This document shows, one piece after another, positions 1-11,098 of a DNA stretch of 64,000 nt (its first letter is position 1; each line of letters starts with the position of its first letter). A program made the position numbers and the translations under genes. The DNA is from JANNNX01 sp031398745. Its GTDB lineage: Bacteria > Actinomycetota > Acidimicrobiia > Acidimicrobiales > CADCSY01. The notes below the pieces were generated by a model. The model was not told the DNA's origin and did not search any database. It saw only the letters and a program-made list of their open reading frames with translations. The stretch lies in NCBI GenBank assembly GCA_031398745.1, contig JANNNX010000074.1:21841-85840 (forward strand), written 5' to 3'.

Positions 1-1151
<1,151 letters not shown>

Positions 1152-1220
1152 CGGCGGAGCCTACCGGCGGCCCCTCGGCGTTCCGGACGGCTGCTGGTGC
1201 GCCCTGGAGTCAGTGCTCTC

Positions 1221-2924
1221 CTACGCCGGTCCGGTGCCGTCGAGTCGGTCGAACCGCCACACGGAGTAGCCGCCACCGACGACCGACACCACCCGGTGGT
1301 CGGTCAGGACGAAGCCATCCACGACCGGCACGGGCGAGTCCGGCCCGCGCACCACCTCCACCGTCTCGGTCCCGGCTGCGACCGCGAGGGCGATGGCCTC
1401 TTCGATGCCCGCATCGTCATCACCCCGCAGCCATCGGCGCTCGCCGTACCAGTTGCCGGCCTCCCGCCCGGTGTGCGTGTCGGTCACGATCACCGCGTCG
1501 CTCGGGCTGCCTTCCACCACTTCGGCCAGTGCCCCGGCGAAGGACGCCGAGCGATGCGCGTGCCAGGCCAGGCCCCAGCCAGCGGTGACGACGCTGATCG
1601 CGATGAGGATCACCCCAGTGGGTCGACGCCAATCGGTGGCAGCGATCGCCACCACGCCGAGCACGGTGAGGAGGGCTCCGGGTAGCAGGAGGTAGCGCCC
1701 GGCCCACTGAGCGACGAGCTGGCCGGTCCACTGGGTCGCCAGCACCAGAACGACGGTGAGGACCGCCGCCCGCCGCAACGTGCGCCGATCCCCGTGAGCC
1801 GGGGCAACCAACCCAGCCACGGCCCATGGTGTCGCGGGGAGAAGGCCTGGGATGAAGCCCAAGCCCAATCCCAACCGACCGATCAAGGCTCCGGGCAGCA
1901 CGGTGGCTACGGCTCGGACCAACGTGCTGGTGGTGGGGCGACAGGCCCGCCAGGCCACCGCGCCCAGGCCGATCGTGCCCGCCAGGCCGACGAGGAGGTC
2001 GATGGGTCCATCGCCCGGGACGGTGCCGATGGTGGTGAGCGCCACGTCGCGCAGACGGGCGGACCACTGGGTCGCCGCCTGGTCGAGAACGCCTGCGGCC
2101 CGGGCGCCGCGGACGCCCGACCCGAAGAGCAAACGCTCGAGAACCTGGTTGCTGGCGAGGACGGCGAGGAACCCGGCCGCGACGGCGACCACCGAGGGCG
2201 GGCGCCACCGCCGCCGCCAGGATGAGACCAGCGTCAACACCGCGAAGGCCAGGACGGCCGGGGCCATCTCCAGCCGCAGCACCACCGCCAGACCCGCCAA
2301 CACGCCGACGATCAACGGGCGCCGAGGCCGATCGCCCTCCATGGCCTCGGCAACCGCCAGGAGGGCGATCGCCGTCGCCGGCGCATGCTCCCAAACGTCG
2401 AGCGAGTAGAAGGCCACGGGGGACCCGAGGCCTACCGCCCACAACGCGGGCAGGGGCGACTGAGCCCCGAGCGTGACCGCGATGCGGCCGGCCGCCCAGC
2501 CAGCCAGCGGCGCCGAGAGGATCGGAAGCAGGAGGAGCGCGGAGGCTCCACCCATCCACCACAAGGGGACCGACAGCAAGACCATTGGGAGACTGGTGAC
2601 CTGGATCCAGCGATCGCCCCGCTGGGAGGTGTTGTACAGCGGGTGGTGCTCGCCGTCCGGGTCGAGGGCCGCGGCCCAGTAACCCACGTCGGGATCGACG
2701 GTGCGTCCCTCGGCCATGACCTTGACGGTGGCCACCTTGCCGCCGGCATCCGAGCCCGACCAGGCCCGGGTGTCGCCCAGGGCAGCGACGGCGAGCAGGG
2801 CGACAACGATGGCGACCAGTGACATCGGCATCGCCCACGGGCGTCGAGCCCGGTCGTCGACCGCGCCGCCTGGACCGACATCGGTGCCCGCGGCGGACGG
2901 AGCGGGCACGTCGATCGAGGTCAC
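1221..2924 (-). CDS. Multi-pass membrane protein, GT-C glycosyltransferase-like
   Basis: A 567-residue integral membrane protein with a GTG start. After a short cytoplasmic N-terminus there is one transmembrane helix (about 34-52), then an extracytoplasmic loop of about 50 residues (GGKVATVKVMAEGRTVDPDVGYWA region), then about ten further hydrophobic segments and a soluble C-terminal domain of about 100 residues. This layout resembles GT-C lipid-linked-sugar transferases of the PMT/ArnT type. I do not recognise a named family, so substrate and activity are unknown. It lies between uvrB (47 bp upstream) and uvrA (69 bp downstream) on the same strand, but nothing in it suggests a repair role. 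Confidence 0.8.
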   Translation of the reverse strand: MTSIDVPAPSAAGTDVGPGGAVDDRARRPWAMPMSLVAIVVALLAVAALGDTRAWSGSDAGGKVATVKVMAEGRTVDPDVGYWAAALDPDGEHHPLYNTSQRGDRWIQVTSLPMVLLSVPLWWMGGASALLLLPILSAPLAGWAAGRIAVTLGAQSPLPALWAVGLGSPVAFYSLDVWEHAPATAIALLAVAEAMEGDRPRRPLIVGVLAGLAVVLRLEMAPAVLAFAVLTLVSSWRRRWRPPSVVAVAAGFLAVLASNQVLERLLFGSGVRGARAAGVLDQAATQWSARLRDVALTTIGTVPGDGPIDLLVGLAGTIGLGAVAWRACRPTTSTLVRAVATVLPGALIGRLGLGLGFIPGLLPATPWAVAGLVAPAHGDRRTLRRAAVLTVVLVLATQWTGQLVAQWAGRYLLLPGALLTVLGVVAIAATDWRRPTGVILIAISVVTAGWGLAWHAHRSASFAGALAEVVEGSPSDAVIVTDTHTGREAGNWYGERRWLRGDDDAGIEEAIALAVAAGTETVEVVRGPDSPVPVVDGFVLTDHRVVSVVGGGYSVWRFDRLDGTGPA

Positions 2925-2971
2925 CCTGGAGATATCGCCGATACGAGCCCGGCCCTGAACCGAAGGAGCGT

Positions 2972-4987
<2,016 letters not shown>

Positions 4988-4997
4988 GCCGACGAGC

Positions 4998-5588
4998 CTA
5001 GAGGCGGCCTATCCAGTGCCAGAGGGCCTCGACCTGGGCGTCGAGCGCCGCCGGGTCACCGGCGTTGTCGATCACCCGGTCGGCGGCCGCCAACCGGGTG
5101 GCGCGGTCGATCTGGGCATCGACCCGGGCACGGGCATCGCTCGACGACAGCCCCCGAGCCACCAGGCGGGCCACGGCCACCTCCTCCGGGGCGTCGACCA
5201 CCACCACCGCCTGCACCGGGTAGCTGCCCTCCGACTCCACCAGCAGGGGCACCTCGAGCACCACCACCCGGTCGCTCTCCTCCCAACCCCGTACCCGGGC
5301 TAGGAGCTCGGCCCTCACCGCGGGGTGCACGATCGCCTCCAGATCAGCCCGGGCACCGGGATCGGCGAAGACGATCCCGGCCAGTGCCGATCGGTCGAGG
5401 TCGCCCTCGGGCGTGACCACCCCCGGCCCGAAGCGGTCGACGATGGCCGCGAAGACCGGCGTACCCGGTGCCTGGAGCTCGCGCACGACCGCGTCGGCGT
5501 CGATCACCACCGCCCCACGGGCGTCCAGCAAGGCGGCCACCGTGGACTTGCCGGCGCCGATGCCCCCGGTCAGACCCACCAGCTTCAC
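4998..5588 (-). CDS. coaE: Dephospho-CoA kinase
   Basis: Last step of coenzyme A synthesis: ATP-dependent phosphorylation of the 3' hydroxyl of dephospho-CoA. It is 196 residues, typical for the short bacterial form; mycobacterial CoaE carries an extra C-terminal domain that is absent here. The P-loop GGIGAGKST is at residues 8-16, followed by VIDADAVVRELQAPGTP (substrate site) and the lid region RVDAQIDRATRLAAADRVIDN. GTG start with no other upstream candidate in frame. It is first of a coaE-uvrB-(membrane protein)-uvrA series and diverges from the sensor kinase across a gap of 141 bp. Confidence 0.96.
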   Translation of the reverse strand: MKLVGLTGGIGAGKSTVAALLDARGAVVIDADAVVRELQAPGTPVFAAIVDRFGPGVVTPEGDLDRSALAGIVFADPGARADLEAIVHPAVRAELLARVRGWEESDRVVVLEVPLLVESEGSYPVQAVVVVDAPEEVAVARLVARGLSSSDARARVDAQIDRATRLAAADRVIDNAGDPAALDAQVEALWHWIGRL

Positions 5589-5729
5589 CGACGGGCGACG
5601 CTACCGCCGTGCTCCGGGGCGAGCCGGCATCCACGAGGGACGCAAGAACCACTCCTACGCTGCCGATACCTCTTCGACGACCCCCAACCCGCCGCCGATG
5701 GCGGCCCGGTCGCACACGAAGGCGCGATC

Positions 5730-7412
5730 ATGAACGCTCGGCTCGACGAACCTGTGCCCGTGGCCACGATCACCAGCGCGGTCGTGACCCCGCAGAGCAC
5801 GTTCCGCCCGCCGGTCACCGCCATCCGGTGGGCCACGGTGGCCGTCGGGATCGCGCTGACCGGCGCGTCGAGCCAGCACCTGTCGCGCCAGATCCTGACC
5901 GGAGTGCTGGTCCTGGCGGTGTACAGCGCCTACCGGACCTTCCGCCCGCTGGTGGTCGACCACACCCTCCTCGGCCTGGCTGGGGTGCTGATCGAGGTCG
6001 GCGTCGGCGTGCTGGTGGTCGATGCCACCGGGTACTGGAGCTCGCCCTTCGTCTTCTCCCTCACCACCGCGGTGCTGGTCGCCGGTTTCGCCAGCGGCTT
6101 CGCGCTGGCGCTGAGGGTCAGCGTGGTGTCGATCCTGGCCGTGGCGGTCCCGTTCCACCTCGAGACCCAGCTGTCGACGCTCGACGCGCTGCACCTGACC
6201 GCCCAGTTCTCCGTCGAGCTGCTTCTGGTGGGCCTGGTGGCGGAGTACGCCCGGCGCTTCACCGGTGAGGCCGAGGCCCGCCGCACCGTCGCCCTCGACC
6301 GGCTGGGCCGGCTGTCAGAGGCCAACACCCTGCTCTACTCGCTGCACCGACTGGCCCAGACCTTGCCGGCGTCGCTCGATCTCGACGAGGTCCTCGACTC
6401 CACCGTCGGCCGCCTGCGGAGCTTCCTCGACATCACCGCGCTGGCCGTGGTCATGCCCGACGACACCGCCGAGGGATTCTGGGTCGTCGGCCGCCAGGAG
6501 GGCGTGCGGCTGTCGCCGTTGGTGGCCACCGCCGACCTGCCGGCCGCCATCCGGGCGGCAGCCGAGTCCGACGTCACCCTCAACCACCGGTCGCTCGACG
6601 CCGACGGCTTCCCCGGGCTCTCGGTCCGGTCTCGGTCGGGCCTCTACGGCCCGTTGCGAGCCCGGGGCCAGCTGGTGGGCGTCATCGCGGTGGAGCACGA
6701 CAGCCCCGACCACTTCTCCCCGGGGGACGTCGCCTTGGTCGAGGGCATGGTCGAAACCGCGGCGCTGGCCATCGACAACGCCCGGTGGTTCTCCCGGCTC
6801 CACACCGTGGGGGCCGCCGAGGAGCGGACCCGCATCGCCCGAGACCTCCACGACCGCATCGGTCAGTCGATCGCGTACCTGGGCTTCGAGCTCGACCGGA
6901 TCATCGGCAAAGTCGACGACCCGGCCCTCGCCTTCGACCTCGACCACCTCCGCCGGGATGTTCGGGCGGTGGTCAGCGAGATTCGGGAGACGCTCTACGA
7001 CTTGAGGACCAACGTCACCGAGGCCGACGGCTTCGTCGAGGTCCTCGACACCTTCCTGGAGCGGGTGCGCAGCCGCTCCGCGGCGCAGCTGACCTTCCGC
7101 CACGACGCGCCGGCCCGGTTGCCGCTGCCCCAGGAGCGTGAGCTGTGGCGCATCGCCCAGGAGGCGGTCACCAACGCGGAGCGCCATGCCGCAGCGTCGG
7201 AGATCAGCGTGTCCTGGCGGTGCGACGGGAGCCGGGCGACCCTGGAGGTGGCCGACGACGGCAAGGGCTTCGAGACCGCCAAGGCGGGCCGGTTGGACTC
7301 CTACGGCATCGTGGGGATGCGGGAGCGAGCGGCGTCGATCGGGGCGTCGTTCACCATCGACTCCCGCTCCGGCCGGGGCACCACCGTGCGCTGCGCCCTG
7401 GAGGCGTCGTGA
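5730..7412 (+). CDS. Sensor histidine kinase, NarL/DesK class (HisKA_3) with GAF domain
   Basis: 560-residue membrane sensor kinase. About five hydrophobic segments lie between residues 33 and 172, a GAF domain at about 215-352, a HisKA_3 dimerisation helix with RIARDLHD (phospho-acceptor His374) and a HATPase_c domain at about 470-558 with the N box EAVTNAERHA and G1 box DDGKG. The reading frame is open far upstream, but the ATG at 5730 is preferred: GAAGG lies 7 bases before it and the sequence upstream is not protein-like. Its stop overlaps the start of the response regulator (TGA at 7410-7412 against GTG at 7409). The signal sensed is unknown. Its position beside the Flp pilins suggests control of pilus expression, which is only an inference. 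Confidence 0.9.
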   Translation: MNARLDEPVPVATITSAVVTPQSTFRPPVTAIRWATVAVGIALTGASSQHLSRQILTGVLVLAVYSAYRTFRPLVVDHTLLGLAGVLIEVGVGVLVVDATGYWSSPFVFSLTTAVLVAGFASGFALALRVSVVSILAVAVPFHLETQLSTLDALHLTAQFSVELLLVGLVAEYARRFTGEAEARRTVALDRLGRLSEANTLLYSLHRLAQTLPASLDLDEVLDSTVGRLRSFLDITALAVVMPDDTAEGFWVVGRQEGVRLSPLVATADLPAAIRAAAESDVTLNHRSLDADGFPGLSVRSRSGLYGPLRARGQLVGVIAVEHDSPDHFSPGDVALVEGMVETAALAIDNARWFSRLHTVGAAEERTRIARDLHDRIGQSIAYLGFELDRIIGKVDDPALAFDLDHLRRDVRAVVSEIRETLYDLRTNVTEADGFVEVLDTFLERVRSRSAAQLTFRHDAPARLPLPQERELWRIAQEAVTNAERHAAASEISVSWRCDGSRATLEVADDGKGFETAKAGRLDSYGIVGMRERAASIGASFTIDSRSGRGTTVRCALEAS

Positions 7413-8041
7413 GACTCGTTCTGGCCGACGACCACAAGATGCTGCGCGAGGGGCTGCGCCGGTCGCTCGAGGCCCACGGTCTGGAGGTGGTGGCCGAGGC
7501 CGCCGACGGCGAGCAAGCCGTCGAGCTGGCCGACGAGCACCGACCCGACGTGGTCCTGATGGACGTCTCCATGCCCGGGCTCGACGGCATCGAGGCGGCC
7601 CGGGCGATCCGGGCCCGGGTGCCCGACACCCGGATCGTGATGCTCACCATGCACGCCGACAGCGACGTCGTGGCCCGAGCCATCCGGGCCGGGGCCGACG
7701 GCTACCTGGTCAAGGACTGCTCCACGGAGGAGATCATCGACACCATCGAGCAGGTGGCGTCGGGCGACACCGTGGTCTCCACCGGCCTAGCCGGGTCGAT
7801 GCTGGCCGAGGTCCGCCGCTTGGGCATGGTCGCCGGGGCCGATGCCATCACCCGGCGAGAGGAGGAGGTGCTCCAGCTCATCGCCGATGGCTGCAGCACC
7901 CCCGAAGTTGCCGAGCGGCTCTACATCAGCCAGAAGACGGTGAAGAACCACCTGGCCTCGATCTACCAGAAGCTCGACGCCCGGGACCGCACCCAGGCGG
8001 TACTGCGGGCCGTGCGGATCGGCATCGTCCGACTCAACTAG
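7409..8041 (+). CDS. LuxR/NarL-family response regulator
   Basis: 210-residue DNA-binding response regulator, cognate to the kinase directly upstream, with which it shares four bases (GTGA). The receiver domain (1-120) has the acidic pair D7-D8, phospho-acceptor Asp52 in VVLMDVSMPG, Thr80 and Lys102. The C-terminal LuxR-type helix-turn-helix (about 147-207) contains ITRREEEVLQLIADG and the recognition helix around SQKTVKNHLASIYQKL. The GTG at 7409 is the only start that begins exactly at the receiver fold. The first Flp pilin gene lies 135 bp downstream on the same strand, which makes the pilin promoter a plausible target. Confidence 0.93.
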   Translation: MRLVLADDHKMLREGLRRSLEAHGLEVVAEAADGEQAVELADEHRPDVVLMDVSMPGLDGIEAARAIRARVPDTRIVMLTMHADSDVVARAIRAGADGYLVKDCSTEEIIDTIEQVASGDTVVSTGLAGSMLAEVRRLGMVAGADAITRREEEVLQLIADGCSTPEVAERLYISQKTVKNHLASIYQKLDARDRTQAVLRAVRIGIVRLN

Positions 8042-8092
8042 GCCATACGGCCCGTCCTCGCCGTTCGCGGCCCCTAAGGGTCGATCGACCTA

Positions 8093-8121
8093 TTGAGACC
8101 ACGGCCACGCAGGGCGATGTT
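8093..8121 (+). promoter_or_regulatory. Candidate promoter of the first Flp pilin gene
   Basis: TTGAGA at 8093-8098 (5 of 6 to the sigma-70 -35) and GATGTT at 8116-8121 (weak -10) are separated by 17 bases. They lie in the 135-bp gap between the response regulator and the pilin. A small stem-loop (GCCCC-GCTGT-GGGGC, 8137-8151) and a good ribosome site (AGGGAG, 8163-8168) follow before the ATG at 8177. The -10 match is poor, so this is tentative. Confidence 0.35.
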
Positions 8122-8176
8122 GTGGTGACACTCAGTGCCCCGCTGTGGGGCGACTAATCACAAGGGAGTCCCCCAG

Positions 8177-8365
8177 ATGCTGCTCAACTACAAGTTCCTC
8201 GCCGCCTACCTCCGGGCCCGTTTCGGTGACAACGAGCGGGGCGCCAGCCTCGTGGAGTACGCCCTTCTCGTGGCACTGATCGCGGTGGTGTGCATCGTCG
8301 CCGTGACCACGCTGGGCAACAACGCCGACTCGAAGTTCAGTGAGGTCGGCTCGGCCGTTCAGTAG
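8177..8365 (+). CDS. Flp-type pilin (major pilin candidate 1)
   Basis: 62-residue class IVb Flp prepilin, the structural subunit of Tad pili. It has a short basic leader of 22 residues and a prepilin-peptidase site RG|ASLVE with Gly22 at -1 and Glu27 at +5, followed by Tyr28 and a hydrophobic stretch of about 20 residues, giving a mature protein of about 40 residues. The ATG at 8177 is preferred over the in-frame ATG at 8138 because AGGGAG lies at the right distance upstream. A strong hairpin terminator follows. The Tad assembly genes are encoded nearby on the opposite strand. Confidence 0.93.
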   Translation: MLLNYKFLAAYLRARFGDNERGASLVEYALLVALIAVVCIVAVTTLGNNADSKFSEVGSAVQ

Positions 8366-8405
8366 GTCCGGCGGCCGCAGCAACGGCGCTGCGGCAACCG
8401 CGCAT

Positions 8406-8449
8406 CGAGGAGGGGCGGGCCACCTGGTCCGCCCCTCCTCGCGTTTCCC
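8406..8449 (+). terminator. Hairpin terminator between the two Flp pilin genes
   Basis: A perfect 13-bp GC-rich stem (left arm 8406-8418, right arm 8429-8441) with a 10-base loop, followed by CGTTTCCC, lies 40 bp after the first pilin stop and 31 bp before the second pilin start. The T-tract is short, as is common in high-GC genomes. It could be a partial terminator that sets the ratio of the two pilins, or an mRNA-stabilising 3' end for the first. Confidence 0.7.
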
Positions 8450-8472
8450 AACGACCACAACGAGAGGCCTCC

Positions 8473-8688
8473 GTGACCGACCTGCTCCTGCGCATCCGAA
8501 CCGCTGCTCCGTGGCGCACCGGTCTGACCCGGCTCGCGGCGCGCCTCGGGGGCGAGCGGGCCGCCTCCCTCGTGGAGTACGCCCTCCTCGTCGCCCTCAT
8601 CGCCCTGGTGGCGGTGGTCTCGGTGACCTACTTCGGCGACTCGGTCGGCGACAGCTTCAGCCGGTCGGGCAGCTCGATCTCGCGCTAA
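8473..8688 (+). CDS. Flp-type pilin 2 (variant cleavage site)
   Basis: 71-residue Flp family pilin, paralogous to the gene just upstream: both share the ASLVEYALLVALIA core. The leader is 30 residues long and the residue before the predicted cut is Ala30 rather than the usual Gly, with Glu35 at +5 and Tyr36 retained. GTG start with GAGAGG five bases upstream. It may be a minor pilin or one processed less efficiently. The gene ends 8 bp from the convergent membrane protein gene. Confidence 0.9.
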   Translation: MTDLLLRIRTAAPWRTGLTRLAARLGGERAASLVEYALLVALIALVAVVSVTYFGDSVGDSFSRSGSSISR

Positions 8689-8696
8689 CCCGCAGC

Positions 8697-10166
8697 TCAG
8701 CTGGGCGATCGCCGGGCGACGATCCAACCCGGATCAGCCGACTCGCCCACGTCCCATCCCTCGGCTGCGTCGAGGACCGTGGTCAGCGGCTGGTCATCGG
8801 GCCAGACCACCACGTCGATCCGGTAGCGGTCGAGCACCTCCTGCCACCGCTCGCCGGCTCGCACCAGCACCACGTAGTCCTCCGAGACAGTCTGGGGGTA
8901 CATGTCGAAGCGGTCGTCGTAGAACACCTCGGCGTCGACTCCGAAGGCCAGCTCTTGGTAGTTGCCGACGACCTCGGGCGCGGCGATCCGCGGGTCTCCC
9001 TCCGACCGCAACTCGGCCAGGGTGTTCACCGGGTACTCGTCGAGATCGAAGGCCGGCCGGCCGAGGGCGATAGCCACCAGGAGCGCACCGACCAGCGCCA
9101 GGGCAGCGGCCACCGGTCGATGGATCCGCCGGCGCTCCGCGCCGGTGAGCGAGCCGAGGCCCGCCAATCCGGCGGCGGCTCCGGGGAGGAGCACCAACGA
9201 CGCCACCGCCACATTGCGGGCGGCCAGCAGCGCGGTCACCGTGAACAGGGCCGAGGGCAAGGCCGTTGACCACCGGGGCCGGCGGGTGAGCCCGACGATG
9301 GCCAGCACCAGCAGCACCAGGAAGGCCCGCTCGGACCACCCCACGAAGCGGGGCGCTTGCCACTCGATCACGTCCGCCAAGACGTCCTGGCGCGACAAGA
9401 GTTCGAGCGGGAAGGTCAGCAGCCGGGGCCCGAGGGGGTTCACCGCGCCGGCCACCGTGCCCACCAGGGCCCACCGCAGGGTGCTCGCGGGTCGGCGCCA
9501 GCTGTCCGTCGCCGACCAACCCTGCCGGCCGTCGGCCCACTCCCCGGCGGCCAGTACGGCCAAGGCCACCAGGCCCAACGGGAACGAGCCGTGGGTGTTC
9601 ACCCAGATCCAGAACAGAGGCGCGACCCACCAGGGACGGCCGTCGCCCCGGGCCACGAGCACCGCCGCCGCCAGCAGCAGGAGTCCGAAGGTCAGGGGCC
9701 GCGCCGACCACGCTCCCGCACCTACGCCCACTGATGCCGCCACCAGGGCGACCCGAGCCACCAGCGACCCGGCAGGCTGGGTGAGACGCCACACGGCCAG
9801 GGCCAGGGCGACGGTCGTCGCCGCGTGGAGCAGCACGAGCCCGTGGTGGCCAGGGGTGTGCCAGCCGATGCCATAGGCCACCGAGGCCAACCAACTCTGC
9901 ACCACCCACGACTGACCGTCGGCGGTGAACGAGAACCCGTCGACCGTCGGGATCCGGCCGGTGTCGACGATGAGCCGGCCGGTGGCCACATGCGTCAAAT
10001 AGCTGTTGTCGCTCAGCGGGCGCAACCCGATGACGAGACCGGTCCCGGCCACCACCAGCGCCACCAGGGTGGCCAAAGTCGGCCCCGGCCGGCGCGAGCC
10101 CGATGGAACCGATGGAACCGGTGGGACGAGGGGGCCGGCGCCCACCAGCGGCGCCGCGACGGTCAC
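8697..10166 (-). CDS. Multi-pass membrane protein, GT-C glycosyltransferase-like, coupled to tadC
   Basis: 489-residue integral membrane protein with about ten hydrophobic segments and a soluble C-terminal domain of about 110 residues. The first extracytoplasmic loop carries SYLTHVATGRLIVDTGRIP followed by FSFTADGQSWVVQSWL, a pattern I associate with a GT-C-type glycosyltransferase-like family (acidic loop after the first helix, substrate-facing tryptophans); no specific family name can be assigned. It starts 4 bp after the tadC stop, so it is probably the last gene of the Tad operon. A role in glycosylating the pilus or cell surface is conceivable but unproven. Confidence 0.8.
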   Translation of the reverse strand: MTVAAPLVGAGPLVPPVPSVPSGSRRPGPTLATLVALVVAGTGLVIGLRPLSDNSYLTHVATGRLIVDTGRIPTVDGFSFTADGQSWVVQSWLASVAYGIGWHTPGHHGLVLLHAATTVALALAVWRLTQPAGSLVARVALVAASVGVGAGAWSARPLTFGLLLLAAAVLVARGDGRPWWVAPLFWIWVNTHGSFPLGLVALAVLAAGEWADGRQGWSATDSWRRPASTLRWALVGTVAGAVNPLGPRLLTFPLELLSRQDVLADVIEWQAPRFVGWSERAFLVLLVLAIVGLTRRPRWSTALPSALFTVTALLAARNVAVASLVLLPGAAAGLAGLGSLTGAERRRIHRPVAAALALVGALLVAIALGRPAFDLDEYPVNTLAELRSEGDPRIAAPEVVGNYQELAFGVDAEVFYDDRFDMYPQTVSEDYVVLVRAGERWQEVLDRYRIDVVVWPDDQPLTTVLDAAEGWDVGESADPGWIVARRSPS

Positions 10167-10170
10167 GGCC

Positions 10171-11085
10171 TCAGAGGTTCTCGGCGATGTTCAGCGCGGC
10201 CGGGCCGATGACCACCACGAACAGCGCCGGGAAGACGCAGAACACCATCGGGATCAGCATCTTGATCGGAGCCTTCTGCGCCTGCTCCTGGGCCAGCTGG
10301 CGGCGCTTGACCCGGGCCTCGTCGGCCTGAGAGCGCAGGATCCTCGAAATCGACACCCCGAAGGTGTCGGCCTGGAGGAGGGCGAGGATGAACGACCGGA
10401 CCTCGGCCACGTCGACTCGCTCGTCGACCGCCCGCAGGGCGTTGGCCCGGCTGGCCCCTGCTCGCACCTCGCCCAGCATCCGCCCGAACTCGTCCGACAT
10501 CGGGCCGGGCACGGCGGCCACCGTCCGGTCGAGGGCCTGCTCGAAGCCCAGCCCGGCTTCGACGCTGATCGTGAGCAGGTCGAGGATGTCGGGAAGCTTG
10601 ACCCTGATCGCCTGCTGGCGCTCGGCGACTTGGCGGTTGAGGCGAGCGTCGGGCCCCACCACCAGCGCCGCCACCAGCAGCCCGAACACCATCAGGCCCT
10701 TGCTGCCGCTGAGCCCGAGCACCCGGTAGGTGAGCCACCACATGACCGGCAACAGCGCGAGAAGCGCGACCCGGACGGCCAGGAAGCGGTCGAGCTGGGC
10801 CGGGTCGGCCTGGCCCGCGGAGATGAGCTTGCGCCGGACGCCGTCGATGTAGCCGACCGGGGTGAAGCGCCGAGCCAGACCGACCAGCAGGCCGGAAGCC
10901 GGATTCAGCACCCGATCCCGGAACGGGTTGAGCATCTGCTGGTCGCGGACGTTGTCGACCACCTCGTAGCGGTCGAGCTGGCGCAGCGACGCCCGTACCA
11001 CCGAGCGGTCGTTGGCCTGGTCGAGGAGGGCGAACGCCACGAACGCCACCGCTGCGAACACGCCGAGGGAACCCAGGATCAGCAT
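10171..11085 (-). CDS. tadC: Tad pilus inner-membrane platform protein TadC
   Basis: 304-residue type II secretion F-domain (T2SSF) protein that, with TadB, forms the membrane platform for Flp pilus assembly. A transmembrane helix lies at 1-22, two helices at about 105-145, the T2SSF domain at about 163-275 (LPDILDLLTISVEAGLGFEQAL is the hallmark), and a final hydrophobic hairpin at 278-300. The ATG at 11083-11085 with upstream GGAGG is preferred over an extended frame that begins inside tadB. The gap to tadB is 13 bp. Confidence 0.93.
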   Translation of the reverse strand: MLILGSLGVFAAVAFVAFALLDQANDRSVVRASLRQLDRYEVVDNVRDQQMLNPFRDRVLNPASGLLVGLARRFTPVGYIDGVRRKLISAGQADPAQLDRFLAVRVALLALLPVMWWLTYRVLGLSGSKGLMVFGLLVAALVVGPDARLNRQVAERQQAIRVKLPDILDLLTISVEAGLGFEQALDRTVAAVPGPMSDEFGRMLGEVRAGASRANALRAVDERVDVAEVRSFILALLQADTFGVSISRILRSQADEARVKRRQLAQEQAQKAPIKMLIPMVFCVFPALFVVVIGPAALNIAENL

Positions 11086-11098
11086 CTCGTCCTCCGCC

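Noticed and set aside
5325..5729. Long N-terminal extension of the GAF histidine kinase
   Set aside because: The extension overlaps coaE on the other strand and lacks protein-like features; the ATG at 5730 has a ribosome site.
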